Source: Dehalococcoidia bacterium UBA2991 | GTDB taxonomy: Bacteria > Chloroflexota > Dehalococcoidia > Tepidiformales > Tepidiformaceae | Direction of reading: 5' to 3' | DNA: 64,000 nucleotides | NCBI GenBank assembly: GCA_002346645.1 | Contig: DEAD01000013.1 | Span: 103,260 to 167,259 of the forward strand | Part shown: in pieces, positions 17,824 to 27,369 of the stretch | Layout of the letters: every line of letters begins with the position of its first letter | Position numbering within the stretch: position 1 is the stretch's first letter | The notes under the pieces: generated by a model | Databases searched by the model: none | Told to the model about the DNA's origin: nothing | Seen by the model: only the letters and a program-made list of their open reading frames with translations | Position numbers and translations under genes: made by a program

Positions 17824-18360
17824 ATGACGGACCAGCCAGAGCTCACCAAAACCGAGACAATATTTGATGGGCGTCTTTTCAAACTGAAGCTAGATACGTT
17901 ACTCACAAGAGAGGGCGTCAAGTTCCAGCGAGAAATGGTCTACCACCCCGGCGCGGTGTGCATGATTCCGATAGACGCCGATGGACAACTATTACTAGTA
18001 GAACAATATCGCCATGGAGCCCGCACCCGGTTACTTGAGATCCCGGCCGGAACGCTTGAGCCCGGCGAGGATCCTATCGAAACAGCAGCCCGTGAACTCC
18101 GAGAAGAAATAGGTATGCGTGCAGCAAAAATAGAATCCCTGGGTGGGTTCTGGATTGCACCCAGCTATGCCACCGAGTATCTGCATCTCTACTTGTGTAG
18201 CGCCCTTACGCGAGACCCACTGCCTGGAGACGAAGACGAGGACATTGAAATCGTACGTATCACCCCAATGGAGGCCTTGTCTGCAATCGATAGCGGCCTA
18301 ATCAGCGACGCCAAGTCAATAGCTGGCATCCTCCGCTGGGACCGGCTTCAAAAAAGCTAA
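17824..18360 (+). CDS. Nudix hydrolase, ADP-ribose pyrophosphatase type
   Basis: A 178-residue Nudix protein. The Nudix box is complete: Gly76, Glu82, Arg90-Glu91, Glu94-Glu95 and Gly97 occur in GTLEPGEDPIETAARELREE and the next two residues. The upstream strand VCMIPIDADGQLLLVEQYRHGA and lack of other domains fit ADP-sugar pyrophosphatases (NudF/YjhB-like), which split ADP-ribose to AMP and ribose phosphate. GGAGG at 17815-17819 fixes ATG 17824. A small inverted repeat (CTTTGTT / AACAAAG, 17778-17798) holding a TTGACA lies upstream and may be part of its control. Confidence 0.9.
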   Translation: MTDQPELTKTETIFDGRLFKLKLDTLLTREGVKFQREMVYHPGAVCMIPIDADGQLLLVEQYRHGARTRLLEIPAGTLEPGEDPIETAARELREEIGMRAAKIESLGGFWIAPSYATEYLHLYLCSALTRDPLPGDEDEDIEIVRITPMEALSAIDSGLISDAKSIAGILRWDRLQKS

Positions 18361-18445
18361 CTACCAATACTTGGTCCCCGCGCCTCGGCCATCACAAAAA
18401 CACCTTGGTTAGCTACCAAAGCAAAAACAGTATCCGCAATGCACA

Positions 18446-19303
18446 CTAGCTACCCACTTCCCGCCAATACCGCTCAATGGCTTCAATGTGGCCACGCGGT
18501 CCCTCAATGCCTACATTCATAGTGCGCACTGATACGTAATCCACTCCGGCCTCACGCCAACGCTCAACTTCAGAAGCCCAGTTTGGAGCTCCATCTCCAT
18601 AGTTGACCATCGCCTCAAATCCAAAGGCCGCAGGATCACGACCCTCCTGCGCAAGATAGCCTTTGATCTTCTCCACACTGGCAAATGCTTCCTCAGAACC
18701 ACTTCCAAACACAAAGCCATCACCAATGCGGGCAGCTCGCTCAAAAGCTGGTTCACTAAAGCCACCGAACCAAACCGGAATACGTCGCGCTGGAAGGGGA
18801 TTAAGCCCAGCGCGATCAATGCTGTGCCAATCCCCAACGTAATCGACGATAGGCTCGTCCCAAAGACGGCGCATCACCTCGACCTGTTCCTCCTGGCGTT
18901 TCCCACGATTGCTGAACTGCTCATTTAGAGAGTCATATTCCACATAGTTCCAACCAGTCCCAATTCCCAATCTGAGCCGTCCACCTGAAAGGATATCGAC
19001 CTCCGCTGCCTGCTTAGCTACAAGTACAGTCTGGCGCTGTGGAAGAATAATTACGCCTGTAACAAGCTCCACGCGTTCAGTGATGGCCGCGAGATAACCA
19101 AACAACACAAAAGGCTCGTGGAATGCCGACTCATGGGTATAGGGGCCCCACAATTTGGGTTCACGATCAGGAAGAGCACCCAAAACGTGGTCATACGCCA
19201 AGATGTGGGAGTATCCAAGCCCCTCGGCTGCCTGGGCAAAATCTCGGATAACGGAAGGATCCGATCCAATTTCTGTCTGTGGGAAGACGACTCCAACCTG
19301 CAT
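18446..19303 (-). CDS. LLM-class F420-dependent oxidoreductase
   Basis: A luciferase-like TIM-barrel flavin/deazaflavin enzyme of 285 residues. Seen: the N-terminal MQVGVVFPQTEIG, LAYDHVLG, the strand VELVTGVIILPQR, the signature DILSGGRLRLGIGTGWN and PVWFGGFSEPAF. This fits the TIGR03619-like group, many of which use F420, made by the FbiC product encoded nearby. ATG 19303 is chosen because GAGAGGG lies just upstream and the conserved domain begins at once; an extension to 19396 is not supported. Substrate unknown. Confidence 0.88.
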   Translation of the reverse strand: MQVGVVFPQTEIGSDPSVIRDFAQAAEGLGYSHILAYDHVLGALPDREPKLWGPYTHESAFHEPFVLFGYLAAITERVELVTGVIILPQRQTVLVAKQAAEVDILSGGRLRLGIGTGWNYVEYDSLNEQFSNRGKRQEEQVEVMRRLWDEPIVDYVGDWHSIDRAGLNPLPARRIPVWFGGFSEPAFERAARIGDGFVFGSGSEEAFASVEKIKGYLAQEGRDPAAFGFEAMVNYGDGAPNWASEVERWREAGVDYVSVRTMNVGIEGPRGHIEAIERYWREVGS

Positions 19304-19487
19304 ACAACCCTCTCTTTCGTAATAGAGGGTTGAGTCTACTCGAGCCTCACTAGAGATACCGTCACGTAGAGCTTCTTGCAACCAGCCAGCTCCCAAGGCT
19401 CCGAAACCCCGAACGGCCAGTTTCCTATTGCAGGACCGCCATCAAGTTGGCCTACCTCCAAAGGGCCTTCCTAGTTTGATTCCGGAC

Positions 19488-20090
19488 CTAGTCGTGCTCT
19501 TTTTCGTGTTTACCATCCATCTCGTCATTATCCATATGGCTGTGGTCCACTCCCTCACCATTCGAGCTGGTGGAGTGATGCATTTCAGCAGTATCTTCAC
19601 CAAAATCCTGGACCTGCACCGTTACGCTTACGCTGGATGAGTTTTCGAACTCGAGCACTATCTGGAAAGTTGACCCCACCTCTGGAATCTTTTCCACGCC
19701 AAGCAGCATGAGATGGTATCCCCCGGCCGCGAGGCGGACACGGCCATTAGCAGCAATGGAAATCCCGCTTTCAACTGGCCGCATAATCGTGCTTGCACCA
19801 TCAGTAATGACCTCGTGAATCTGCGTGTCATCAGCCAATTCAGCGAAAGCATCCACCAGAACCTCCGCTTCACCCATGTTATGAATGTCAAAGTAGACGA
19901 CACCAACATCCGTAGTAGTGAATTGCGCACGGGCGTTCCTAATCTCTATCCCGCCGTCACTAACAAGTTCATCCTGGCAAGCCACAATGGTTAACCCAAT
20001 GATCAGAAGCGCCAACAGAGGTGCTAACCACCTTTTGTAAGTAGCTAATGCCTGCACCGACATCCTTCGTGACAGAAAATTCATTACCAA
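19488..20090 (-). CDS. copper chaperone PCu(A)C lipoprotein
   Basis: A periplasmic or surface copper-binding protein that delivers Cu(I) to the CuA or CuB site of cytochrome oxidase, with SCO1. A hydrophobic signal and lipobox TIVAC place lipidated Cys at residue 38. The copper ligands of the H-x10-M-x21/22-H-x-M motif are seen as H92, M103, H126 and M128. The C-terminal tail is rich in His, Met and acid (MHHS, DHSHMDND), a further metal-binding stretch. Its start overlaps the end of the SCO1 gene by 7 bp; last gene in the minus-strand unit with ctaG and SCO1. Confidence 0.88.
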   Translation of the reverse strand: MVMNFLSRRMSVQALATYKRWLAPLLALLIIGLTIVACQDELVSDGGIEIRNARAQFTTTDVGVVYFDIHNMGEAEVLVDAFAELADDTQIHEVITDGASTIMRPVESGISIAANGRVRLAAGGYHLMLLGVEKIPEVGSTFQIVLEFENSSSVSVTVQVQDFGEDTAEMHHSTSSNGEGVDHSHMDNDEMDGKHEKEHD

Positions 20091-20803
20091 CCTTCTTCAA
20101 TCAGAAGTGGGAGGTCATGCCTCATTATTTCTCGCAATCCACCGTCAGGTAAAAAGGGGTAGACAATGTGGCCTAAATTATCAGTTGTAAACGCAATCAA
20201 ATATGTTCCATGGTTGACCGAGTAACGTCCATCACCTAGATCTTGCCTAATTATCTGTGGCATTCCCAAGAAACTAAGGAGCCCCGCAAGGGCTTCATCA
20301 TCAATAGTAAGACCCACAAAACTCTCATCAAAAAGATCGAGCCAGCGCCTAATAGAGGCAGCATCATCCCGCGCAGGATCGGTCGTAATGAAAATGACCC
20401 GAATGCGTTCAACCTGTTCGGGGTCCATAGTCTCAAGCGTTTTGGCCAGGTCTAGCATGTGAGTGGGACAGATATCGGGGCAGTGGGTATACCCAAGATA
20501 GAGGAGAGTGAGATAGCCCTCCGTCTCCGCGAGGATGTTGAAGTCTTTGCCATTGGTATCAGCAAGGACTAAGTCTGGTTTGGGAATAGGAGGCGTAGCA
20601 CGTGCACCCCTGTAGGCCACATCGGTGGCGTCTGCAGCACTGGAGTGCTCTTCTTTTCCTCGGCTCTCTTCACCACTGTCAATTACTTTGGGCGGAGCTT
20701 CTATTTCGAATGGGGCCTGCCCACTGTCCTCACCACCACAGGAAACCAAAACAATGCCCAGCAAGACCGCCACAGCCAGCATTGGCAATCGCACAGATCT
20801 CAT
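20084..20803 (-). CDS. SCO1/SenC-family copper/thiol assembly protein
   Basis: A 239-residue SCO protein that helps build the CuA centre of cytochrome c oxidase. Signal peptide with lipobox VLVSC, lipidated Cys22. The thioredoxin-like domain has HCPDICP with the two copper/thiol cysteines at 108 and 112; the third ligand is the histidine of SVNHGTY. Between signal and domain lies a low-complexity acidic linker of about 50 residues. It is 6 bp downstream of ctaG and overlaps the PCuAC gene, giving a compact copper-delivery set. Confidence 0.92.
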   Translation of the reverse strand: MRSVRLPMLAVAVLLGIVLVSCGGEDSGQAPFEIEAPPKVIDSGEESRGKEEHSSAADATDVAYRGARATPPIPKPDLVLADTNGKDFNILAETEGYLTLLYLGYTHCPDICPTHMLDLAKTLETMDPEQVERIRVIFITTDPARDDAASIRRWLDLFDESFVGLTIDDEALAGLLSFLGMPQIIRQDLGDGRYSVNHGTYLIAFTTDNLGHIVYPFLPDGGLREIMRHDLPLLIEEGW

Positions 20804-20809
20804 TCCTTT

Positions 20810-21874
20810 CTACTCCCGGTAAGCAACAGAACGCCATTCTTTACTGGTGTCAGAAGCATTAAGACGACGGCCGACTTTATCTTCGTAGGAGGCCCATTGC
20901 CAAGCGACGAAAAGTAGAGCTATTAGGCCTAGCGCCTCGCCTCCAATGAACATGATCGCGCCAGCAATTTGCTGATCTAACAGAGCACCTGGACCCCATG
21001 CCCGCGGAAGCAGAGCAAGTTGCTCATAAATCACATTGTCCGGTTCGTGAAAAATGAGGCCCAGAAAGGCGTGGATAGGCACGATGGCAAGGAGGTAACC
21101 AAGACGGACCGGATAGGAAAGGTTCCAGCGAGTCGGATTTCCACCAATGACAGGCCACCAGTAATGCAAGCCCGCAACTAAAAAAATGCCATACCCCACA
21201 AAGTGAAGCGCTGCGCTGCCTAAGCTTTCCTCAAAAGCGGGTGTGATATACCAAAGAAGCGGTACTGCTGCGAAAAGGAAAACTCCCACTAGCGGATGTG
21301 TAAAGGCTCGAAATACCAAGGAATGCAGCACGGGATAGAAAACCCGTCGCCGTCGGTCCTTACCGGAGGCAATAAGCCAAAGCGTCATGGGAGCGCCAGC
21401 GAGGATAAGAGGAGGGGCGATCGTAATGAGGATGAAGTGCTGCACCATGTGCAACGTAAGAAAAGTCCCGTCATAGGCAGCAATAGGGCCAAAGACGGTA
21501 AACAGCACGAGTGCGAGCCCTCCCAGGAACGCACAGACCTGACCCTTGGAAACCAGCTGCCGTGAGTGGATTGCCTGAGCCCGCTGGCGAGTTCTGAGAT
21601 ACCACAAGCCGGCAAAGGCAATCAGAAACATGGGGATAGGTTCGATCACAAAGGTGAATAGGGCCTCTGGGAACTCCGGCGGGGGGACTGCTGCCCAGGT
21701 GCAAACCCATATCCAACCGGTACCACCGCCATCCCCAGCCCTCAAAAGCAGAGTTCCAGCAATGCTCGCAGCAAGGCCACCTATGAACGCTAAACTAAGA
21801 ACACGCCCAGGCCCGTAGATAGATATCAACTCCGCAGCCCTCTTTTGCCATTGCTGCCAACTTCTAGGATTCAC
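20810..21874 (-). CDS. ctaG: cytochrome c oxidase assembly protein, CtaG (caa3) type
   Basis: A polytopic membrane protein of 354 residues. LTLHMVQHFILITIAPPLI, with its two histidines, is the signature of the caa3-type CtaG family needed for oxidase activity in Bacillus, and further histidines occur in LHFVGYG and LIFHEPD. About seven to nine membrane segments. GTG 21874 is preceded by AAGGTAGG at close spacing. Operon order ctaG, SCO1, PCuAC supports copper insertion into a heme-copper oxidase whose subunits are not in this window. Confidence 0.88.
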   Translation of the reverse strand: MNPRSWQQWQKRAAELISIYGPGRVLSLAFIGGLAASIAGTLLLRAGDGGGTGWIWVCTWAAVPPPEFPEALFTFVIEPIPMFLIAFAGLWYLRTRQRAQAIHSRQLVSKGQVCAFLGGLALVLFTVFGPIAAYDGTFLTLHMVQHFILITIAPPLILAGAPMTLWLIASGKDRRRRVFYPVLHSLVFRAFTHPLVGVFLFAAVPLLWYITPAFEESLGSAALHFVGYGIFLVAGLHYWWPVIGGNPTRWNLSYPVRLGYLLAIVPIHAFLGLIFHEPDNVIYEQLALLPRAWGPGALLDQQIAGAIMFIGGEALGLIALLFVAWQWASYEDKVGRRLNASDTSKEWRSVAYRE

Positions 21875-21910
21875 CCTACCTTTTCGTGATAACTGTCACA
21901 ATTGGAAGGC

Positions 21911-24376
21911 CTAGCCAGTCGGACTATCTGACACCACACCCGCAGCAAAGTGCGCAGCGACCTCATCTCCGCTATAGCCAAGAAGTTCTTGAAGAATTGC
22001 CTCATTGTGCTGACCCAAAGTAGGAGCAGCTCGGAAGCTCCGCACCGGCGTTTCCGAAAGTTGGATTGGGAAACCAGGAAACTCACGTCGGCCAACATCG
22101 GGATGCTCAATGGGAACGATCATGTTTCGAGCTCGCAAGTGCGGATTAACTACTAACTCCAGGTTCGAGAGCACAGGTCCGGCTGCCACCCCTACCTCCT
22201 GCAACTGAGCAGCAATTTGCTGTGCGTCCCGCGTGCGAGTCCAGTCTGAGATCTCGGCATCTATAGTGACATTCTTTCGGCGGCGATCCGCTTCCAAGCG
22301 CAAATTCGGATCAGAGAGCATCTCTCTATCTATGACCTTTATTAGCCCCTCCCAGGCTTGGTCGGACTGCACTGTAATCGCTATCCAGGCATCATCCCCT
22401 CGACATGGATACACACCTTGGGGCACGGCTACAGGAGAGCGGTTTCCACGACGCACGGGCGGCACCCCGGCAGCAGAGGCAGCAACCATAAATTCACCGC
22501 CAATAGAAAGGTACGATTCAAACTGCGAAAGATTCAAATAGATTGATTTCCCCTCGTGTTCACGTTCGCGGAGAGCATCGAGGAGGGCCCACGCTCCGGT
22601 CAGTCCACCTATACCATCCGGCAAAGCAGCACCTTGCTTCATAGGACCTCCATCCTCATACCCAGTAACAGAAGCAAGTCCAGTATGGGCCTCGAGAATC
22701 GGGCCCCATGAACCACGGTCACGGTACGGCCCAGTAGAGCCATATCCCGACATGGAAAGGCGAACAATGCGTGGATTGATAGCGGTCACGGTCTCAAAAT
22801 CAAAGCCCAAACGATCGAGGGCCCGAGGGCGGTAATTGTCTAAGAGAACATCCGCTTCGGCGAGTAGTTTTCGGAAAATTTCCTTCCCTGACTCATCTTT
22901 CAAATCGAGACAAAGCGACCGCTTGTTACGCTGAAACTTGTTAAAGGGGCCACCACGATTCCAGGGCCGCTCACCTGGATCAGCGTCGGGAAATATACCG
23001 CCCCGAAAAGCAGGTGGAGGGAGTTCACCCCACTGCCAATCCTCAGGCCTACCCTCAGAGCGGCCTTGAGAAGCCTGCCTAGTGCCACGCGAGTCACGAT
23101 GCTCTATACGGATAACGTCAGCACCAAGATCCGCGCAGAGTCGTCCTGTAAGTGGTCCGGCCCATGCAATAGAAAGCTCCACCACTCTTATGCCCTCGAG
23201 GGGAAGCACAGAAGAAACCTGAGCTGGATGAACCCAAGCGGGCTCGGACGCATCGGCACGGACTAAGTTAGCTAATATGGAGCCGGTGTCCTCCCCCAGT
23301 CCAGGTGCACGAGGGCGACCCTTCGGAGCAACCGCACCCCGAATTGGAACAGAGGGAGCTGTGACACTATCTCCAAGATGCGGAAGAAACTGCCAGAAGC
23401 CTCGAGCCGCAAGCTGTTCGTCGTCCTTAATGCTAAGCGGGTCAAGGACAGGACTAGTAGGGACGTTATGGTCCTGAAGCAACCTAACAATCTCAAGCTG
23501 CTCCATTTCCAATAGCAATGGCAGAATAATCGCATCTAGTTCATCGGCATTATCAAACCGATCAGCGCCGGAAACGAAGCGTTCGTCAGTCAGCAGTTCT
23601 GGCATGTCCATAGCAATGCAGAAACCCTCCCACTGAGCAGGGCTCGAGGCGGCAATAGCAACTGCGCCGTCCTTGCAGGGGAGGATTCCAAGCGGATGGT
23701 AGGACTCAGCGTGCCGGTTTCCAGCCCGGCGCTTCCGCACACCTTGATGGGTAGCAAGGATAACTGTCCACTGGTGAAGAGCCGCCATTGCGTCCATGGT
23801 AGAAACATCGACGAGCTGCCCCCTTCCTGTTTGGTCAGCCGTTCGAAGAGCAGCCATGCCACCAACCGCAGCAGTAAGACCACTAACATAGCTACACCAA
23901 GGGCCACCCCCTTGTAGTGGCTCACGATCCGGCTCCCCCGTTATTGCGGCATACCCACTCATTGCCCAGTCCACGAGGGCTGATGAACGGCGATCTGCGT
24001 AGGGGCCAGTCAAGCCAAAGGGACCGCAACTAACTGCAACAATCCGAGGATTAAGCCGACGGAAATGCTCGGCCCGCTCAGCAACTTGGTCTGGACCATT
24101 ACCTGCCTCGACATCCACCTCATCAATCACGATGTCGGCAGTCTCAATTAGTCGATCAACTTCGCTGTCCGTGAGTACTGCAGATGCCTTGTACATTCCG
24201 AGATACTCAAAAAGCGCTGAACGCCCATTCCCTAGAAGAGGATGGGCCCCTCGCAAAGCACTCCCATCTTCTGACTCACAGAAAACAACGTCGGCTCCAG
24301 CCCCAGCAAATATTCGACCACACCAGGCTGAGGCGATTCCCCCACCCAATTCCACGACAGTGATCCCTTGCGCCAT
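21911..24376 (-). CDS. double-domain CaiB/BaiF-family (class III) CoA-transferase
   Basis: An 821-residue protein with two tandem CoA-transferase family III domains, about residues 1-370 and 395-800; each begins with the same core (VVELGGGIASAWCGR and VVELSIAWAGPLTGR). The residue aligned with the catalytic Asp of formyl-CoA transferase is D195 (STMDAM) in the first domain and E620 (SQFESY) in the second. These enzymes move CoA between carboxylic acids through a glutamyl/aspartyl-CoA intermediate. ATG 24376 has GGGAG upstream. It follows a carboxyltransferase gene by 15 bp, so a joint role in organic-acid activation and carboxylation is likely; the substrates are unknown. Confidence 0.9.
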   Translation of the reverse strand: MAQGITVVELGGGIASAWCGRIFAGAGADVVFCESEDGSALRGAHPLLGNGRSALFEYLGMYKASAVLTDSEVDRLIETADIVIDEVDVEAGNGPDQVAERAEHFRRLNPRIVAVSCGPFGLTGPYADRRSSALVDWAMSGYAAITGEPDREPLQGGGPWCSYVSGLTAAVGGMAALRTADQTGRGQLVDVSTMDAMAALHQWTVILATHQGVRKRRAGNRHAESYHPLGILPCKDGAVAIAASSPAQWEGFCIAMDMPELLTDERFVSGADRFDNADELDAIILPLLLEMEQLEIVRLLQDHNVPTSPVLDPLSIKDDEQLAARGFWQFLPHLGDSVTAPSVPIRGAVAPKGRPRAPGLGEDTGSILANLVRADASEPAWVHPAQVSSVLPLEGIRVVELSIAWAGPLTGRLCADLGADVIRIEHRDSRGTRQASQGRSEGRPEDWQWGELPPPAFRGGIFPDADPGERPWNRGGPFNKFQRNKRSLCLDLKDESGKEIFRKLLAEADVLLDNYRPRALDRLGFDFETVTAINPRIVRLSMSGYGSTGPYRDRGSWGPILEAHTGLASVTGYEDGGPMKQGAALPDGIGGLTGAWALLDALREREHEGKSIYLNLSQFESYLSIGGEFMVAASAAGVPPVRRGNRSPVAVPQGVYPCRGDDAWIAITVQSDQAWEGLIKVIDREMLSDPNLRLEADRRRKNVTIDAEISDWTRTRDAQQIAAQLQEVGVAAGPVLSNLELVVNPHLRARNMIVPIEHPDVGRREFPGFPIQLSETPVRSFRAAPTLGQHNEAILQELLGYSGDEVAAHFAAGVVSDSPTG

Positions 24377-24391
24377 ATGCTCTCCCGAAAG

Positions 24392-25963
24392 TTAGGGTCT
24401 CACGGGGCCCTTTGGCCCGAGGTTTCTACGCAATGTTTCCTGAGCGTCTTCGATAAACCGACAGACTATGGAACGGGTTTCTCTGGGATCGATGATATCG
24501 AGGATCTCGAACGCCTCCGCCACCTTAAAGGGAGAACGGCCCTGTAGGAGGCGCTCTTCGATTTCAGCGCGGCGCCTCTCCGGATCGGAAGCATTCTCAA
24601 TCTCTCGACGGTAGGCCGCCGCAACACCACCCTCGATTGGAATGGACCCCCACTCCCCCGAAGGCCAACCAAAACGCATCTTAAGAGCATCTGGACCGCC
24701 AAGACATGCGGCCGCGTCACCAGCCATTCCGTAGGACTTCCGAACCTGAATAGCGATGGAGGGGATGGTGGCACTGGCACCAGCAACCACAGCACGCATT
24801 CCAGCCCTCATAACCCCTTCTTTCTCGGAACGGGACCCGATCATGAAACCGGGTACGTCAACAAAAAGTACGACAGGGATGCTAAAGGTGTTACACAGGT
24901 CGACGAAGCGTGTCTGCTTATCAGCAGAATCGGCTGTCATCGCGCCTGCATAAACCTTGGGATCGTTAGCGATAATGCCAACGGGATAGCCGTTAAACCG
25001 GCCAAACGCGGTGATCAAGCTGCTCCCAAACGAACGCCGCATTTCAAAGAACTGGCCGTTGTCCACCACGAGCTCGAGCAACTCACGCATGTCATACCAG
25101 CGAGTGCGATCGCGAGGCACAATAGAGAGCAAGCGCTCTTCCCTGCGATCAGGAGGATCGTTAGTGGCAACTCGGGGGGGCATTTCCCAAACATTCATGG
25201 GCAAGTAGCTCAAGAATGCGCGTATTTGACGAAAAGCGTCATCTTCATCCTTAGCTTCGTTGTCAATAACCCCACTGGTGCGGACATGCACGCCCACACC
25301 CCCAAGCTCCTCCTTCGTCAGGTCTTCTCCAATGGCACGCTTAACAACCGGGGGGCCGGCTGCAAAGACCTGGCCCTGGCCACGAACCATCACGCTGAAA
25401 TGTGAAAGCACAGCCCTGCCTGCTACATGGCCAGCAGAGGGGCCAACAATGGCAGAGCAAACCGGCACCTTTGAAAGAAGATCGGCATCGCGTGCCCACT
25501 GATTTCCATCAGGTAGATGCATGCGACCAGCATCCTCGTAACTTCTTGCAGACGCACCAGCTCCATCGGCAAACTGCACCAAAGGAATGCGTCGCTGAAG
25601 AGCAGCAGGTTGTAACCAACGTCCTGGCCCCTTACCGCCACCACCAGACCCACCACGAACCGTGAAGTCCTCTCCACCAACACAAACCTGTCGGCCATCA
25701 ACGCTCCCTAGGCCAAGCACATAGCCCGCGGGAATGAATGAGGACAGGCGCCCATCAGCGTCATACTCACCGGTGCCCGCAGTGCCACCAATTTCCCAGA
25801 ATGAGTTGGGGTCAAGAAAACGCTCGATGCGCTCCCGTATGGTGAGTTTGCCCTGAGCTCGCTGACGGGCGACGCGTTCTTCACCCCCCATTTGGGCAGC
25901 TAGCTCACGCCGCATCTCAATCTCGTTAACGGCATCGGACCAGGACTCGGCGTGATCAGCCAT
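24392..25963 (-). CDS. acyl-CoA carboxylase carboxyltransferase subunit (PccB-like)
   Basis: A 523-residue biotin-dependent carboxyltransferase that passes CO2 from biotin to an acyl-CoA such as propionyl- or methylcrotonyl-CoA. Seen: RERIERFLDPNSFWEIGG near the start, FADGAGAS, a domain change before PPRVATNDPPDRR, and in the second half GIIANDP and VDVPGFMIGSRSE, all family blocks. GGGGGAG upstream fixes ATG 25963; the frame continues to 26296 but over the divergent SDR start. No biotin carboxylase or carrier gene is in view. Leads the minus-strand unit with the double CaiB. Confidence 0.92.
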   Translation of the reverse strand: MADHAESWSDAVNEIEMRRELAAQMGGEERVARQRAQGKLTIRERIERFLDPNSFWEIGGTAGTGEYDADGRLSSFIPAGYVLGLGSVDGRQVCVGGEDFTVRGGSGGGGKGPGRWLQPAALQRRIPLVQFADGAGASARSYEDAGRMHLPDGNQWARDADLLSKVPVCSAIVGPSAGHVAGRAVLSHFSVMVRGQGQVFAAGPPVVKRAIGEDLTKEELGGVGVHVRTSGVIDNEAKDEDDAFRQIRAFLSYLPMNVWEMPPRVATNDPPDRREERLLSIVPRDRTRWYDMRELLELVVDNGQFFEMRRSFGSSLITAFGRFNGYPVGIIANDPKVYAGAMTADSADKQTRFVDLCNTFSIPVVLFVDVPGFMIGSRSEKEGVMRAGMRAVVAGASATIPSIAIQVRKSYGMAGDAAACLGGPDALKMRFGWPSGEWGSIPIEGGVAAAYRREIENASDPERRRAEIEERLLQGRSPFKVAEAFEILDIIDPRETRSIVCRFIEDAQETLRRNLGPKGPVRP

Positions 25964-26093
25964 CGTCTCCCCCGAAACTGTTGGATTTAAATCTTTTCTC
26001 CCTTGCAGTGTACGCCGCAAAGAGGCCTCGGCATCGCCCAACAACGGCGTACGTGGTAGAACCCTCTCCGCAACACACCAGCGGAGAGTCAAA

Positions 26094-26855
26094 ATGGACA
26101 TCAATAGTTTGAGCGCAATTATCACAGGTGGTGGTTCAGGCCTCGGAGAGGCTACGGCCCGAGCATTGCATGCACGGGGAGCCAGTATCGGCATCCTTGA
26201 TTTAGAGGGGTCCAACGGTGCAGACGTAGCTTCGAGTCTCGGGGGAGTTTTCGTTCCTGCCGACGTGACTAGTGATGAGCAGGTCACGAAAGCCATCGCA
26301 GATGCTGCTGCTGCGCACGGTGGTATTCACATTTTGATCAACTGCGCCGGGATCGCATCAGCTGAGCGAACTGTCTCCCGAGACGGGCCCGCGAGCCTGG
26401 AAGGCTTCTCTCGGACTGTAAACATCAACCTTATTGGGACTTTTAACACCATCAGGGTGGCCGCCGCCGAAATGGTCAAAAACGATCCCACGGAAGACGG
26501 TGAACGCGGTGTCATTATCAACACTGCCTCTGTGGCAGCATTTGAGGGACAGGTTGGCCAAGCAGCTTATTCCGCCTCGAAAGGTGGGGTCGTTGGCATG
26601 ACTCTCCCTATCGCCCGCGACCTGGCACGCGATGGGGTGCGCAACAACACTATCGCACCTGGTCTTTTCCTTACGGCAATGCTAATGGGACTTCCAGAGG
26701 AAGCTCGCGAAGCACTAGCCAACGTGACACCATTCCCTACCCGCTTGGGGAAGCCTGAGGAGTATGCCCAACTGGCATGCTCAATCATCGAGAACCCCAT
26801 GATCAACGGCGAGACCATCCGCCTCGACGGAGCACTACGGCTGGCGCCTCGCTAA
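26094..26855 (+). CDS. SDR resembling type-2 3-hydroxyacyl-CoA dehydrogenase (HSD10-like)
   Basis: A 253-residue SDR. Seen: ITGGGSGLGEAT, the Asp of ILDLEGS (NAD preference), NCAGIA, and catalytic YSASKGG. The segment ending NTASVAAFEGQVGQAAYSAS closely follows HSD17B10/type 2 3-hydroxyacyl-CoA dehydrogenases, which oxidise 3-hydroxyacyl-CoA in fatty or branched-chain acid breakdown. GGAGAG upstream of ATG 26094. Divergent from the carboxyltransferase gene with 130 bp between starts, consistent with shared CoA-ester chemistry. Confidence 0.88.
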   Translation: MDINSLSAIITGGGSGLGEATARALHARGASIGILDLEGSNGADVASSLGGVFVPADVTSDEQVTKAIADAAAAHGGIHILINCAGIASAERTVSRDGPASLEGFSRTVNINLIGTFNTIRVAAAEMVKNDPTEDGERGVIINTASVAAFEGQVGQAAYSASKGGVVGMTLPIARDLARDGVRNNTIAPGLFLTAMLMGLPEEAREALANVTPFPTRLGKPEEYAQLACSIIENPMINGETIRLDGALRLAPR

Positions 26856-26916
26856 AAAAGACAAGCATCGGCAGGAGAATTGCCTGTCCTTAAGAGATGT
26901 CTTCCAGGCTTAGGGT

Positions 26917-27369
26917 TTAGTCCCGCCGCAGAAGGATCACGGGGATTTGGCGGGGCTTTGCCCGCTCTTGATAGTCGTTGTAGGGCGGATAAGCAGTAGC
27001 AGCAATCGCCCAAAGGCGCTCACGTTCGGCACCCTCAATCACCTCCGCAGTAACTGGGATTCTGCGGGTGTTTACACGGAGCCAAGCCTGAGGGTGAGCA
27101 AGCAGGTTCGGGAACCAGGCTGGATGTGCGGTCGCACCACCCTTTGACCCGACAAGAACAAAGTCTTTACCGTCACGAAAGAAAAAAAGCGGTACAGACT
27201 GAAAGTTGCCACTGACCCTACCTATGGTTGTTAGCATGGCCGTAGGCACATAGGGAACACCGTTTTGACGGCTGATGTGCCAACTTACAAATGACCAGCC
27301 AACAAAGCGAACAAGTGCGCTCTCCACGATGCGCAGCAAGTTGAGACACGTAAGAATTTTATAGAGCAA
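26917..27369 (-). CDS. deazaflavin (F420)-dependent nitroreductase family protein, Ddn-like
   Basis: A 150-residue split-barrel protein. TIGRVSGNFQSVPL and VGSKGGATAHPAWFPNLLA are the signature of the Ddn/DUF385 family, whose members bind F420H2 and reduce quinones, nitro compounds or other activated substrates. Start TTG 27369, with GAGGG about 9 bases upstream. A short hydrophobic N-terminus could touch the membrane, as in Ddn. Fits the F420 theme of the window. Substrate unknown; menaquinone reduction is a known Ddn activity but is only a possibility here. Confidence 0.82.
   Translation of the reverse strand: MLYKILTCLNLLRIVESALVRFVGWSFVSWHISRQNGVPYVPTAMLTTIGRVSGNFQSVPLFFFRDGKDFVLVGSKGGATAHPAWFPNLLAHPQAWLRVNTRRIPVTAEVIEGAERERLWAIAATAYPPYNDYQERAKPRQIPVILLRRD

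Noticed and set aside
25964..26296. N-terminal extension of the carboxyltransferase
   Set aside because: It would overlap the divergent SDR gene, and a strong ribosome site precedes ATG 25963.
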